Assembly (NCBI RefSeq): GCF_003574315.2
Contig: NZ_AP025739.1
Span: 186,001 to 250,000 of the forward strand
DNA from: Capsulimonas corticalis
GTDB lineage: Bacteria > Armatimonadota > Armatimonadia > Armatimonadales > Capsulimonadaceae
DNA length: 64,000 bases
Reading direction: 5' to 3'
In this document: positions 42,363-53,037 of the stretch, piece after piece
How the letters are laid out: each line of letters starts with the position of its first letter
Position numbering within the stretch: position 1 is the first letter of the stretch
Made by a program: the position numbers and the translations under genes
Notes under the pieces: model-generated
Told to the model about the DNA's origin: nothing
Database searches by the model: none
What the model saw: only the letters and a program-made list of their open reading frames with translations

Positions 42363-44006
42363 ATGAATAAGCCGACCATTCCGCCGCATAAGCCGCTCAC
42401 TCCTTACCCCTTATGGTTCTCGCTCGCGCTTTCGCCGGCGCTGGTCGCTGTCATGACGATGCTGCTGGAGTGGGTGCAGCATTTTTTGACGGTCCGCGTC
42501 GACCACTATGTCCGGCCTTACGGGATCGCATACGTCATCCCGATCGCCGTCCTCACGGCTGTCGGCGGGCGGCGCGTCGGATTTCTCACGCTGCTTTTGT
42601 CTCTTGGCTCGGAGTGGTATTTTCTGATCTCGCCCCGCCTGTCATTCTCGGTCCGGAACCAGGGCGACTGGGTCGAACTGGGCTTCCTCGTGCTTGTAGG
42701 ACTTCTGGTGGTGGCCGGCATCGACGCCATGCGGCGCAACGCGCAACTGCTCGCCTCGGCGCAGGCGATGGCGGCGCGCGAGGCGCTCATCAACAAGGTC
42801 AACGACGCGCTGGGCGACACGGACGATTCCGACGCGCTTCAGGAGACGGCCGCGCGTGAACTCGCCAGCCTCCTGCGGCTGGACCTGTGCTACTTCGGCG
42901 TCCTGGAAAACGACGGGAGCATCCGCCCCGTCGCCTCCATTTCGGAGGCGGCCTCCCTGCGGCAGAACTCTCGGCCGCCAAATTCGCGCCGCCCGCCGGT
43001 CGTTCAGATCGACTTCGCCCGCGTCTTCCACGACCAGGAGCCGCTCGTCGTGACGGACGCGGCGAGCGATCTGATCGCCGCGCCGGTGGCCGCGATCCTG
43101 GCGCGGGAGGCGGTCCGCGCCGCCGTGTTCGTTCCGATCCCGCAGCCGGGAGTCTCGTCGGTCCTGCTGATCGCCGCGATGACGGATACGCCCCGGGAGT
43201 GGTCGGAGGAAGAGATTGCGACCATCAAGGCCGTCGCCCTCCACACGCGGGCGGCGGTGCAGGCGGCGCGCGTGCGCCTGCGCAACAAGACGATCGCCAG
43301 CGTCCTCCAGGAGGCTCTGCTGCCCACGACGCCCGAAACGATCCCCGGCCTCGATGTCGCTCCGTTTTACCGTCCCGCGCTCGTCGAAGCCAGCGTCGGC
43401 GGCGATTTTTACGATGTCTTCGAGGTGACGGAAAAGACCTTCGCGCTGGTGGTGGGCGATGTGAGCGGCAAGGGGCTGGCGGCGGCGGTGCAGGTCGCGA
43501 TCGTGCGCAACATGCTCCGCTGCCTGCTTTACCAGGAAGCGCGCGCCGGCGACGCCGTCACGCGCCTGAACGACATGCTCGCGACACACAATCTGCTCTC
43601 CGGGTTCACCACCCTCTTCGTCGGCCTGTACCAATCGACGCCTAAAATCCTGACTTATGTCTCCTGCGGCCACGAGCCGGGCTTGCTGCGCCGGGCCGAC
43701 ACGCAGACGGTGGAGGAGCTCGCGCCCACGGGGGCGATTCTGGGGGCCGCCGCCGGAATGGTGTACGCCGAAGAAAGCGTGGTTCTCTGCGCGGGCGACA
43801 TGCTCGCCATCTACACGGACGGCGTCACGGACGCCGGAACGCGCTCGGACAAATTCCTGGGCGTCGCCGGGCTGAGCAAGCTGTTGCAGCGCTCCGGAGC
43901 GCGTCAAAGCGCCGAAAAGATCGTCTCCCAGGTGATGCGGGAAGTCGAAGCCCACGCCGACGGCTCGCTGCGCGACGACGCCTGCCTGCTCATTGCCGTG
44001 GCTTAA
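42363..44006 (+). CDS. DUF4118-GAF-SpoIIE/RsbU phosphatase
   Basis: 547 residues. Membrane-spanning DUF4118-like region (about 18-120, as in KdpD), a GAF domain (about 135-305) and a C-terminal PP2C-type SpoIIE phosphatase (about 320-547) with 'ASVGGDFYDVFE', 'VVGDVSGKGLAAAV', 'YTDGVTDA' and 'RDDACLL', all metal-binding acids intact. Such enzymes dephosphorylate anti-anti-sigma proteins. Directly downstream of the RsbW-like ATPase on the same strand. Confidence 0.93.
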   Translation: MNKPTIPPHKPLTPYPLWFSLALSPALVAVMTMLLEWVQHFLTVRVDHYVRPYGIAYVIPIAVLTAVGGRRVGFLTLLLSLGSEWYFLISPRLSFSVRNQGDWVELGFLVLVGLLVVAGIDAMRRNAQLLASAQAMAAREALINKVNDALGDTDDSDALQETAARELASLLRLDLCYFGVLENDGSIRPVASISEAASLRQNSRPPNSRRPPVVQIDFARVFHDQEPLVVTDAASDLIAAPVAAILAREAVRAAVFVPIPQPGVSSVLLIAAMTDTPREWSEEEIATIKAVALHTRAAVQAARVRLRNKTIASVLQEALLPTTPETIPGLDVAPFYRPALVEASVGGDFYDVFEVTEKTFALVVGDVSGKGLAAAVQVAIVRNMLRCLLYQEARAGDAVTRLNDMLATHNLLSGFTTLFVGLYQSTPKILTYVSCGHEPGLLRRADTQTVEELAPTGAILGAAAGMVYAEESVVLCAGDMLAIYTDGVTDAGTRSDKFLGVAGLSKLLQRSGARQSAEKIVSQVMREVEAHADGSLRDDACLLIAVA

Positions 44007-44018
44007 CGTCCGCCCCTC

Positions 44019-44048
44019 TTGGAGATGAGCGCATCTGGGCGGTATAAT
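44019..44048 (+). promoter_or_regulatory. Promoter of small disordered protein
   Basis: TTGGAG (44019-44024), an 18-nt spacer and a perfect TATAAT (44043-44048). Confidence 0.5.
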
Positions 44049-44088
44049 AGAATGAAGAACGCCGTTGTAAGCGTAAAGGAGAAATGTG

Positions 44089-44328
44089 ATGACGGAGGAA
44101 ATCCCGACCCCCAGTGATCAAGAGCCCTCGGTGAGCGAGGAAGCCGCTGCCCCGGCCGAGCAGACGCCGCCCTTGAACCGGGAACAGCGCCGCGCTTTGG
44201 CGCGCGGCAAGAAGCCGGCCGCCGGCGCCAAGCCCGGCCTGCCCCAGGGCAGCGCGGCCGAACGCGCCACCGGACGCGGCGCCGCCCCCGCCGGCGGCGC
44301 GCTCTTCCCGCGAACGGGACATAAGTAG
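44089..44328 (+). CDS. Small disordered basic protein
   Basis: 79 residues from ATG 44089 with AAAGGAG 7 nt upstream and a TATAAT promoter. An acidic N-terminal third, a basic 'LNREQRRALARGKKPAAG' middle and a Gly/Ala/Pro-rich tail; no hydrophobic core. No family recognised. The charged layout suggests a nucleic-acid or ribosome-associated role, but that is inference. It ends next to palindromic element E4. Confidence 0.62.
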   Translation: MTEEIPTPSDQEPSVSEEAAAPAEQTPPLNREQRRALARGKKPAAGAKPGLPQGSAAERATGRGAAPAGGALFPRTGHK

Positions 44329-44329
44329 A

Positions 44330-44487
44330 GCAAACCCACCCCGGCCCTTCGGGCCACCCCTCCCACCAGGCTGGGAAGGGTAGGAAAACTAAAAACCCCG
44401 TCGCCTCAGTATAGGCGACGGGGTTTTTCTCTTTAACCCTTCCCAGCCTGGTGGGAGGGGTGGCCCGAAGGGCCGGGGTGGGTTTGC
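44330..44487. repeat. Long palindromic element E4 with nested terminator
   Basis: Arms 44330-44381 and 44436-44487 are perfect reverse complements over 52 bp. The 54-nt interior, unlike that of E1/E3, is mostly a bidirectional terminator. It separates the convergent 79-residue gene and zwf. Confidence 0.95.
44391..44428. terminator. Bidirectional intrinsic terminator
   Basis: A5-CCCCGTCGCCT-CAGTAT-AGGCGACGGGG-T5: a perfect 11-bp stem with A and T runs on either side, able to stop transcription from both directions. Confidence 0.93.
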
Positions 44488-44489
44488 CC

Positions 44490-46052
44490 CTACCGATCCA
44501 GCCACTTCCGGCCGACGTCCGCCACGAGCTTGTTCGCGGCTTCCGGTCCCCAGGTGCCCGCCGCGTAGTTGGGCAGGTCAGGCGCGGGGGTGTTTTTCCA
44601 CGCTTCGAGGATCGGGGTGATCAGGCCCCATTCGGCTTCGACTTCGTCGTCGCGCGTGAACAGCGCGGCGTCGCCGAGCATGGCGTCCATCAGCAGGCGC
44701 TCGTAGGCGTCGTGGATGCGCTGGCCGAAGCTGGTGCCGTAGGTGAAGTTCATATCGACCGGCACCGCGCGGGTCTGAGCGCCCGGCGGCTTCGCGCTCA
44801 GGCGCATGGAGATGCCTTCGTTGGGCTGGACGCGAATGGTGATTACGTTCGGCTCAACGCCCGTTGGGGAAAGCTGCTTGAGCAGGATCGGCGGGATCTC
44901 CTTGAAGACGATGTTGATCTCGGTGAGACGCTGTCCCATACGCTTGCCGGCGCGGATAAAGAACGGCACGCCCGACCAGCGCCAGTTTTCGATCTCCATC
45001 TTCAGCGCGACGAACGAGTCCGTCACGGATTCCTTGGGAACATTCGGCTCGTCCCGGTACGCCGGGACATCCTTGCCATTGATCTGTCCCGCGCCGTACT
45101 GGCCGCGCACGACGCACTCCTGGCAGTCCTTGCCGACGACCGGTTTGATCGCCCGCAGCACTTTGACCTTTTCGTCGCGGACATCGTTGGCGCCCAGCGA
45201 GTTCGGGGGCTCCATCGCGACCAGGGAAAGGATCTGCAAAGCGTGGCTCTGCACCATGTCGCGCAGCTCGCCGGCCGTATCGAAGTAACCCGCGCGCTGT
45301 TCGACGCCGACGGTTTCGGCGACCGTCACCTGAACGTTGTCGATGTACTTGCCGTTCCACAGCGGCTCGAAGAGAGCGTTTGCGAACCGGAAGACGAAGA
45401 TGTTCTGGACCGTTTCCTTGCCCAGATAGTGGTCGATGCGATAGATCTGGTCCTCGTCAAAGACCGATTTCAGCTCCGTGTTCAGCGCGCGCGCCGTCGT
45501 CAGGTCCGAGCCGAAGGGCTTTTCGACGATGATACGAATGAACGGATTGTTCGTTTCGCCGTCACGCTTCGCAAGACCCGCTTTGCCGAGCTGATCGATG
45601 ACGGTGGAGTAGGTGCTGGGCGGGGTCGCGAGATAGAACAGGCGGTTGCCGCCGGTCCCTTCCGTCTCGTCGAACTTGTCCAAACGCTCCTTGAGCCACT
45701 GGAAGCCCTGCGAGTTATCGAAGTCCGAGCGGTGGAAGACGACCCGGTGCGCGAAGCGCGGCCAGGCGTCCTGCGATTCTTTCCACAGGTCCGGAGCGAA
45801 CTCTTCCAGGGACGCCTTCAGCTCGTCGCGATAAGATTGATCGGAGTAGTCACGGCGCGCGAATCCGATGATCTTCACGTGTTCCGGCAGCAGTCCCTGC
45901 GCTTCAATGCTGAACAGCGCGGGGATGAGCTTTCGGTGCGTCAGGTCTCCCGTCGCTCCAAAGATGATGATATTGCAGGGCGGCAAGGGGCGCTCCACCA
46001 GCGGCGGCTTCTCGCCGGGTTTGCCCTGCCCGTTGTTTTCATTGATCGCCAT
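44490..46052 (-). CDS. zwf: Glucose-6-phosphate dehydrogenase
   Basis: 520 residues. NADP-binding '[19 protein letters not shown]', active site '[16 protein letters not shown]' and '[10 protein letters not shown]' are typical. First step of the oxidative pentose-phosphate pathway, producing NADPH. It is followed upstream on the same strand by two 6-phosphogluconate dehydrogenase genes, the first 31 nt away, so at least zwf and that gene form an operon. Confidence 0.97.
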   Translation of the reverse strand: MAINENNGQGKPGEKPPLVERPLPPCNIIIFGATGDLTHRKLIPALFSIEAQGLLPEHVKIIGFARRDYSDQSYRDELKASLEEFAPDLWKESQDAWPRFAHRVVFHRSDFDNSQGFQWLKERLDKFDETEGTGGNRLFYLATPPSTYSTVIDQLGKAGLAKRDGETNNPFIRIIVEKPFGSDLTTARALNTELKSVFDEDQIYRIDHYLGKETVQNIFVFRFANALFEPLWNGKYIDNVQVTVAETVGVEQRAGYFDTAGELRDMVQSHALQILSLVAMEPPNSLGANDVRDEKVKVLRAIKPVVGKDCQECVVRGQYGAGQINGKDVPAYRDEPNVPKESVTDSFVALKMEIENWRWSGVPFFIRAGKRMGQRLTEINIVFKEIPPILLKQLSPTGVEPNVITIRVQPNEGISMRLSAKPPGAQTRAVPVDMNFTYGTSFGQRIHDAYERLLMDAMLGDAALFTRDDEVEAEWGLITPILEAWKNTPAPDLPNYAAGTWGPEAANKLVADVGRKWLDR

Positions 46053-46083
46053 AAGGTCTCCTGAAGAGTGTGGTCGGATGTGA

Positions 46084-47121
<1,038 letters not shown>

Positions 47122-47285
47122 TCCGTGTGATCCCTTTCGGCGAACCCAATGGGGCGTGCTTGGTCCAGCAAATCCTACCCGCACAAATGCCGAGCCTGGT
47201 ATTTTTGCCGTGTCCAGACGTTAGTTTACCCCGCGAACTATGTCCGCGGGGTTTCCTGACGGGAAATGTTTGAGGAGATTTGGAC

Positions 47286-47438
47286 GGATGGCCCTCATCC
47301 CCCAGCCCCTTCTCCCAATTCTGGGAGAAGGGGAGCCAGAGTTTTGAGTTTTAAGATCTCAAATATAAAATCCTAACTCTTATTCCGACTCCCCTCTCTC
47401 CCAGAATTGGGAGAGGGGGCTGGGGGATGAGGGCCATC
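47286..47438. repeat. Long palindromic element E5
   Basis: Near-perfect arms of about 52 nt (47286-47337 and 47388-47438) containing the nested TCTCCCAATTCTGGGAGA hairpins. It belongs to the CCCTCATCCCCCAGCCCC subtype, as E2. It lies between the two codirectional 6PGDH genes. Confidence 0.9.
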
Positions 47439-47455
47439 CGGATGAGGGCCTGCCC

Positions 47456-48868
47456 CTACTCCACCCACTGCGAATGGAAGTTGCCGGGCTTGTCGGTGCG
47501 CTCGTAGGTGTGCGCGCCGAAGAGGTCGCGCTGGGCCTGGATCAGGTTCGCGGGCAGGTTCGCGCGGCGGTAGCCGTCGTAGTACGCCAGCGACGAGGAG
47601 AAGGCCGGGACGGGGATGCCGAGGCGCGCGGCTTCGGAGATCACGCGGCGCCATCCGGTCTGGCCGTTCCCCACCGCTTCGGTGAAGTACGGCGCGAGCA
47701 GAAGGTTCGCCAGGTCCGGCTGGGCGTCGTAGGCTTCCTTGATTCGGTCCAGGAAACGGGCGCGAATGATACAGCCGCCGCGCCAGATCGTCGCGATGGC
47801 GCCCAGGTTCAGCGTCCAGCCATGCTCTTTGGCCGCCGCGATCATCTGATCGAAGCCCTGCGCGTACGCCACCACTTTGGAGGCGTAGAGCGCGTCGCGG
47901 ACATCGTCGATGAACTGCTGGCGATCGCCTTCGATCTTGCCGCCCGTCGGGCCGGGCAGGATCTTGGAGGCGGCGACGCGCTGATCCTTGAATGAGGACA
48001 GACAGCGGGCGAAAACGGCTTCGGTAATCGCCGTGACCGGGATGCCCAGGTCCAGCGAGGACTGCGACGTCCACTTGCCGGTGCCCTTTTGCGCGGCCTT
48101 GTCCAGAACCTTGTCCACGAGGTAACCATCGGAATCGTCGTCCTTGCGGGCGAAGATCTGTGCGGTGATCTCGATCAGGAACGAATCCAGATCGCCGGCG
48201 TTCCACTGGGTGAAGACTTCGTGCAGCTCTTCGTTGGTCAGGCCCAGACCGTTCTTCAGCAGGTCATACGCCTCGGCGATCAGCTGCATGTCGGCGTATT
48301 CGATGCCGTTGTGCACCATCTTGACATAGTGGCCGGCGCCGCCCGCGCCGATAAAGGTGCAGCACGGCTCGCCGTTCACCTGCGCCGAGATCTTGGTGAA
48401 GATCGGCTCGACAATCGCGTAGGCTTCCTGGCTGCCTCCGGGCATGATGCTCGGCCCGTTCAGCGCGCCTTCCTCGCCGCCGCTGACGCCCGTGCCCAGG
48501 AAACGCAGGCCCTCGGCCTCCAGCTCCTTGACGCGGCGCTCGGTGTCGGTGAAGAGCGAATTGCCGCCGTCGATCAAAAGATCGCCCTTGGCGAGAAACG
48601 GCTTGATCTCCGCGATGACGTCATCGACCGGCTTGCCGGCCTTGACCATGATCATGATGGCTCGGGGCGGCGTCAGCGCGTTCACGAACTCCTCAACGCT
48701 GGTCGAGCCCGTAAACTGTCCTTCGGAGCCATGCTCCGCCAAAAACGTCTCCGTCTTCTCCGTCGTGCGATTATGCACGGCGATCGGGAAGCCCTTGTGC
48801 GCCACGTTCCGCGCCAAATTCTGCCCCATTACCGCAAGTCCCGTCAATCCGAAATGTGTCTCGCTCAC
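47456..48868 (-). CDS. gndA: 6-phosphogluconate dehydrogenase, NADP-type long form
   Basis: 470 residues, full classic length. '[18 protein letters not shown]', '[15 protein letters not shown]', '[20 protein letters not shown]' and the catalytic '[15 protein letters not shown]' are conserved, and the C-terminal all-helical dimerisation domain ends at 'GNFHSQWVE'. Makes ribulose-5-phosphate, CO2 and NADPH. It lies upstream of the short-form gnd and zwf on the same strand, separated by palindrome E5. Confidence 0.97.
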   Translation of the reverse strand: MSETHFGLTGLAVMGQNLARNVAHKGFPIAVHNRTTEKTETFLAEHGSEGQFTGSTSVEEFVNALTPPRAIMIMVKAGKPVDDVIAEIKPFLAKGDLLIDGGNSLFTDTERRVKELEAEGLRFLGTGVSGGEEGALNGPSIMPGGSQEAYAIVEPIFTKISAQVNGEPCCTFIGAGGAGHYVKMVHNGIEYADMQLIAEAYDLLKNGLGLTNEELHEVFTQWNAGDLDSFLIEITAQIFARKDDDSDGYLVDKVLDKAAQKGTGKWTSQSSLDLGIPVTAITEAVFARCLSSFKDQRVAASKILPGPTGGKIEGDRQQFIDDVRDALYASKVVAYAQGFDQMIAAAKEHGWTLNLGAIATIWRGGCIIRARFLDRIKEAYDAQPDLANLLLAPYFTEAVGNGQTGWRRVISEAARLGIPVPAFSSSLAYYDGYRRANLPANLIQAQRDLFGAHTYERTDKPGNFHSQWVE

Positions 48869-49088
48869 GCTTTAATCCTCACGCCTCCAAAAATTCCACT
48901 TTATTTTGCTTTATATTCGCCCTAAGGGAAATCATATCCTTCTGTGGTTTAGAAAGATCAATGGCAGATTTTTACCACAAAATCAGAAGCGAAACAAAGT
49001 AAACAGACACAGCATTTCGAAATTGCAAGTTCGCAGATCGCTTTTATCCCCACCGTATCTCGCTTTCCGACGATATGCCAACACCAAG

Positions 49089-49409
49089 TTATTTGATATG
49101 GTTTCCGGCAGCCGGCCTCTCCGGCGCTTTGCGATGCACTAGCAGGTAGACGGCATATACCGTAAAACCCATCGCATTGGCGCCCATCAAGACAATGAGA
49201 GGCCAACTCGGACTTGACCGGGTGTCTTCATGAAAAATCACGGGGGAGAGGCGCCGCATAAACATTGAGGAAAATATCAGAGCAAAGAAGATATTCCGTG
49301 GCGCCGGGTTGGGACCTCGAAGTCTGTACTTCACGCAAGCCCAAATAAACAGGCTAGCCGCAATGTCCTGACATAAGTACATCACGAGATTGTAAAGGAG
49401 ATGAGACAT
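49089..49409 (-). CDS. Small membrane protein, tandem cluster member 1
   Basis: 106 residues from ATG 49409. Three hydrophobic helices (about 8-25, 38-52, 68-90) with a basic loop and tail 'HRKAPERPAAG'. No family recognised. Its start is just below the stop of the next small membrane gene. GC is lower than in the surrounding genes, and codons such as ATA and TTA are frequent. Confidence 0.55.
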   Translation of the reverse strand: MSHLLYNLVMYLCQDIAASLFIWACVKYRLRGPNPAPRNIFFALIFSSMFMRRLSPVIFHEDTRSSPSWPLIVLMGANAMGFTVYAVYLLVHRKAPERPAAGNHIK

Positions 49410-49416
49410 CGTGATC

Positions 49417-49803
49417 TTACTCCGGGTCCGGCCGCGCCCACTCATGGTACTCGCGATCCTGTTTCCAGACGATGCCCGCGTCCAGCCGCTTTTGTTTCTC
49501 AATATCGCCTTCTTTAATCTCACACGTGAGATTAAAGAAGATTATCAGCGCCGCGAAGCCACAAATCGAAAGCTCAACAGGCTCCGTCAGCACATGCCGG
49601 TGATGGCGAGCTAATAAGTTCACGATAGCCGGCGTGCTTGATAGAAGGCCCACTAAAGCTCTGCGGCGAAAGGATTTGGAAAGCTTCTTTCGATATAGTC
49701 CAACGACCAGAAATAGGCAAAACACCAAATAGCCGATGACAAGCTTATCCGCCAGGTAGAGGCGCAAATGCGTGATCACCTTTCTGCCAATAATACATCC
49801 CAT
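49417..49803 (-). CDS. Small membrane protein, tandem cluster member 2
   Basis: 128 residues from ATG 49803. Helix about 20-38, basic stretch 'YRKKLSKSFRRRALVG', helices about 45-62 and 78-92, then a charged tail. The layout (helix, Lys/Arg-rich turn, two helices) is shared with the 113-residue protein upstream, which suggests a duplicated family. Function unknown. Confidence 0.58.
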   Translation of the reverse strand: MGCIIGRKVITHLRLYLADKLVIGYLVFCLFLVVGLYRKKLSKSFRRRALVGLLSSTPAIVNLLARHHRHVLTEPVELSICGFAALIIFFNLTCEIKEGDIEKQKRLDAGIVWKQDREYHEWARPDPE

Positions 49804-49811
49804 GGCAGGCG

Positions 49812-50153
49812 CTAGTCAACTCCAGGCTCCGGCGAGACAGCACTTATGTCCAACCGTGTCCGCTTCGTACGATATTGGTCTACAATGTCGAACGCTAAAC
49901 TCCAACATGTTCCAAAAAGCCAACCGCACGACCATAAAACAAGGATCTGCTGCGAGGATGCATGCCAGTAACGACAAGGAAAAACGGAAAAAATAGCTGG
50001 TAACACGCCTAATATTAGCCCACCGAATCGAAGTCGCGTTAACTTTGACGCATTTTTGCGACAGAACGCCACAAGAAGGCTGACGTAAACGATCGTGGTG
50101 CTTAACACCAATATTGCTACCGAGGTGCGTGTTACCATGGAAACCTCACTCAT
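49812..50153 (-). CDS. Small membrane protein, tandem cluster member 3
   Basis: 113 residues from ATG 50153; ATG 50138 and TTG 50186 are also possible. A helix (about 9-26), 'CRKNASKLTRLRFGGL', then helices about 38-50 and 62-82, and a charged tail. Same arrangement as member 2, ending 9 nt before its start, so the three genes probably form one operon. Confidence 0.52.
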   Translation of the reverse strand: MSEVSMVTRTSVAILVLSTTIVYVSLLVAFCRKNASKLTRLRFGGLILGVLPAIFSVFPCRYWHASSQQILVLWSCGWLFGTCWSLAFDIVDQYRTKRTRLDISAVSPEPGVD

Positions 50154-50549
50154 ATGGGAATCGTCAGAACTCAGTCCCACAAACAATCGACAGCCCCAGC
50201 AAACATGGTGGAGGACTTCATATCGATTTCAGCGAGGCGGTTTCTATCAAGTGAGACCGAGAAGCGCCGCAATAGTTGCATTGTACCACGCGAGTAACGC
50301 CTGGTTGACGCTTAACCCCTGCCGCGTCCCTCTTCCAGCGCCGCCGGATCGTGGTCGCCAGTATAGCCGAATGCTGGTCGACAATGCTGCGATAAAGGTG
50401 AAGCTCATAAAAATGCGGCGCTTGAGGATTTGTTGACCGAGGCGTTGTAACATTCTGGTGCGAAGTGAGTGTGTGCATTCCTTCACAGGTACAATCCCTG
50501 GGAGCGACGGTCCGCTTTTCATAATTCCGCCATTAAGAGAAACAACCCT
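50154..50549. other. Low-GC intergenic region with possible gene remnant
   Basis: 396 nt between the small-membrane cluster and the S10 peptidase gene. A 53-codon minus-strand frame (50247-50407) encodes two hydrophobic helices like the cluster proteins but has no ribosome site; it may be a decayed fourth copy. A TACAAT (50490-50495) may be the -10 of the peptidase gene. Confidence 0.45.
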
Positions 50550-52034
50550 ATGAGCACCGAAACATCTGAAGTGAAAGAATACACAGCGCCGTCTGGAAGC
50601 AGCAAAAGGATAGTGTGGCGTAACGGCGACAACGAGGCTGTTGAGGTCGATGTGGCGGCCGAATGGATCGTCCTGCGCAAAAAGGAGAAACCTGCTGCCG
50701 AAATCTTTCACACCTATTACAAGGTCGCCGATGCGAAAGTCCGTCGGCCGGTCACGTTTGTCTTCAATGGCGGTCCCGGGGCCGCGTCCGCCTATCTGCA
50801 CATCGGCGGAATTGGTCCGCAGCGCGTCGCGTTTGGCCCGAACGGCGTGATGCTTCCCCCGCCAACCCGACTTGTCGAGAACTCCGAAAGCTGGATTGAG
50901 TTCACGGATCTTGTTTTCGTGGATCCGGTGGGAACTGGGTTCAGCCGCACCATTGAACCCAAAGAGAAGCCGGATGAGAAAGACAAACCCGATCCATCGA
51001 AAACAGTCGATGAAAAGGAATTCTACGCGCTGGAGCGCGATCTGGAATCGCTGGGCGAGTTTATCGAACGGTTCCTCTCAAAGCATAAACTCTGGGATGT
51101 TCCGATCTATATCGCCGGCGAAAGCTACGGTGGATTTCGCAGCGCAAAACTCGCCCGCCGCTTACAGGAAATCCATGGAGTAGGGCTGACGGCGGCGATC
51201 GCCATCTCCCCCGCCTTAGAATTTTCTCTGCTACAGGCGAACGATTATGATGTCCAGTCCTACGTGGATCAGTTCTGCGCCATGGCCTTGGCGGCGGCAT
51301 ACCACAGGCATTCGCGAGTTCTCAAGGGCGACGAACCGATTGAGGCGCAGCGCGAAGTGATCGAAGCCTTCGCCACGGGAGAACTGGCGCACGCTCTGCT
51401 GATAGGAACAGCCAATAAGCAAGAGGTACGCCAGCAGGTATTCGCCAAAGTCGCGGATTTCTTGGGACTTTCCGAAGATCTGGTATCCCGTGGTCATGGC
51501 AGGGTGCCCTTCTGGCGCTTTGCTCGCGAGCTGCTAAAATCCGAACAGAAAACTCTCAGCTTTTACGATGCGTCGGTCACCGCAATCGATCCATTTCCCG
51601 ATCGTGAATGGAACGAAGCGCCGGAGCCGGGACTGGCCGGTTCGCAGCGCCTCTTCGTGAGCGGCATCAATCACTTGCTGCGCAGCGACCTGAATGTCGA
51701 AACCAACCGTAAGTACGAGATATTGAACTATGATGTCAACAATGAATGGAAGCGCGACGGCAAGAACCACCCCTTTGATGCTCCGGCGGGAGCCGTGGAC
51801 GATTTGCGCTACGCCATGAGCGTGAATCCGCACATGAAAGTGCTCATCACCCACGGCTACTACGACATGGTGACGCCCTACTTCTCGTCCGAACGCCTTG
51901 CCGCACAGATGAAGCTATTGCCGGAACAAAGAGAAAATCTCTTCATCCAGCATTTTCAAGGCGGTCATATGTTCTACACATGGGACAAATCACGCGCCGA
52001 TTTCCGCGACTGGGTGCGGGAGTATTACGTTTAA
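50550..52034 (+). CDS. S10-family serine carboxypeptidase
   Basis: 494 residues from ATG 50550. 'VTFVFNGGPGAASAYLHIGG' (oxyanion hole), 'DPVGTGFS', nucleophile motif 'IAGESYGGFRSAKLARRL' (Ser192), and the acid/His region 'GYYDMVTPYFSS' and 'FQGGHMFYTW' make a complete S10 carboxypeptidase. It removes C-terminal residues from peptides at acidic to neutral pH. No signal peptide, so cytoplasmic. S10 enzymes are more typical of eukaryotes but scattered in bacteria. Confidence 0.93.
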   Translation: MSTETSEVKEYTAPSGSSKRIVWRNGDNEAVEVDVAAEWIVLRKKEKPAAEIFHTYYKVADAKVRRPVTFVFNGGPGAASAYLHIGGIGPQRVAFGPNGVMLPPPTRLVENSESWIEFTDLVFVDPVGTGFSRTIEPKEKPDEKDKPDPSKTVDEKEFYALERDLESLGEFIERFLSKHKLWDVPIYIAGESYGGFRSAKLARRLQEIHGVGLTAAIAISPALEFSLLQANDYDVQSYVDQFCAMALAAAYHRHSRVLKGDEPIEAQREVIEAFATGELAHALLIGTANKQEVRQQVFAKVADFLGLSEDLVSRGHGRVPFWRFARELLKSEQKTLSFYDASVTAIDPFPDREWNEAPEPGLAGSQRLFVSGINHLLRSDLNVETNRKYEILNYDVNNEWKRDGKNHPFDAPAGAVDDLRYAMSVNPHMKVLITHGYYDMVTPYFSSERLAAQMKLLPEQRENLFIQHFQGGHMFYTWDKSRADFRDWVREYYV

Positions 52035-52113
52035 GGCGCTTTATTGAATTAGTATCTGCATTCACCATACCGGAATACACACCGGATTATCGTATGTGCA
52101 AAGCCAATTACCT

Positions 52114-53034
52114 TTACCCCTGCCGCGCGCCTTCCCCCAGCGCCGCTGGCGCGGCGAACCGCCCCCGCCCTCTCAAAAGCAGCGCAAGCAGAGTCAGCAA
52201 GTACGGCAGGGCGAGGAAGAATTGATAAGGGATGTGGGAGGCGGACGCCTGGAATTGGTATTGCAGGGCGCTGGCGAGGCCGAAGAGGAGGGCGGCGATG
52301 AGGACGCCGGCGGGACGCCAGCGGCCGAGGATGACGACGGCGAGGGCGATGAAGCCGCGGCCGGCGCTCATGTTTTCGACGAAACCGTTGGTGTAGGCGA
52401 TGCTCAGATAGGCGCCGGCGAGGCCGGCGAGCGCGCCGCCCCAGAGGATCGCGAGGGTGCGGACGCGAGGGACGCGGACGCCGCTCGCGCTGGCGGCTTC
52501 GGGGTATTCGCCGGTGGCGCGAAGGCGAAGGCCGGCGACGGTCTTGGAGAGAAAGAGCGCGCAGGCGGGGACGAGCAGCCAGCTTAAGTATCCGAGGATG
52601 TTTTGCTCGAAAAAGGCGGCGCCGATCACGGGCAGCTTGTGCAGTCCGGGGATCGCGATCGGCTCGAACGCGACAGCGCTGGCGCCGCTCTGGCTGAACT
52701 GCGCGCGGAACAGGACGCCGGTGAGTCCGAGCGCCAGGATATTGATCGCCGTGCCGCTAATCACTTGATCGGCGCGCAGGCGCACGGCGAATAGGGCGAA
52801 CAGCAGGGCGAGGGCCATGCCGGCCGCGATGGCGGCCAGCACGCCGAGCCAGGGGGAATGGGTGTGGTAGGAAACGGTGAAGCCCGCGAGCGCGCCCGCC
52901 AGCACCATGCCTTCGATGCCGACATTGATGACGCCCGCGCGCTCCGCCATCACCTCCCCGAGCGCGGCCAGCAGCAGCGGGGTGGCGAGGCGGACGCCGG
53001 TAATGAGCAGTCCGGTGAGAATCAGCGCGGTCAT
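52114..53034 (-). CDS. ABC permease of nucleoside/simple-sugar type
   Basis: 306 residues, about eight membrane helices (PF02653). The N-terminal 'ALGEVMAERAGVINVGIEGM' and the loop 'GVRVPRVRTLAILWGGALAG' are characteristic of BmpC/NupQ- and YufQ-type permeases that import nucleosides or sugars. Such permeases need a second permease, an ATPase and a binding protein; none is next to it, unless they lie outside. The next gene upstream is unrelated, starting 3 nt away on the same strand. Confidence 0.88.
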   Translation of the reverse strand: MTALILTGLLITGVRLATPLLLAALGEVMAERAGVINVGIEGMVLAGALAGFTVSYHTHSPWLGVLAAIAAGMALALLFALFAVRLRADQVISGTAINILALGLTGVLFRAQFSQSGASAVAFEPIAIPGLHKLPVIGAAFFEQNILGYLSWLLVPACALFLSKTVAGLRLRATGEYPEAASASGVRVPRVRTLAILWGGALAGLAGAYLSIAYTNGFVENMSAGRGFIALAVVILGRWRPAGVLIAALLFGLASALQYQFQASASHIPYQFFLALPYLLTLLALLLRGRGRFAAPAALGEGARQG

Positions 53035-53037
53035 GCG

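Noticed and set aside
50247-50407. 53-codon minus-strand frame with two hydrophobic helices
   Set aside because: No ribosome site and shorter than its neighbours; kept only as a possible remnant of the small membrane family, not as a gene.
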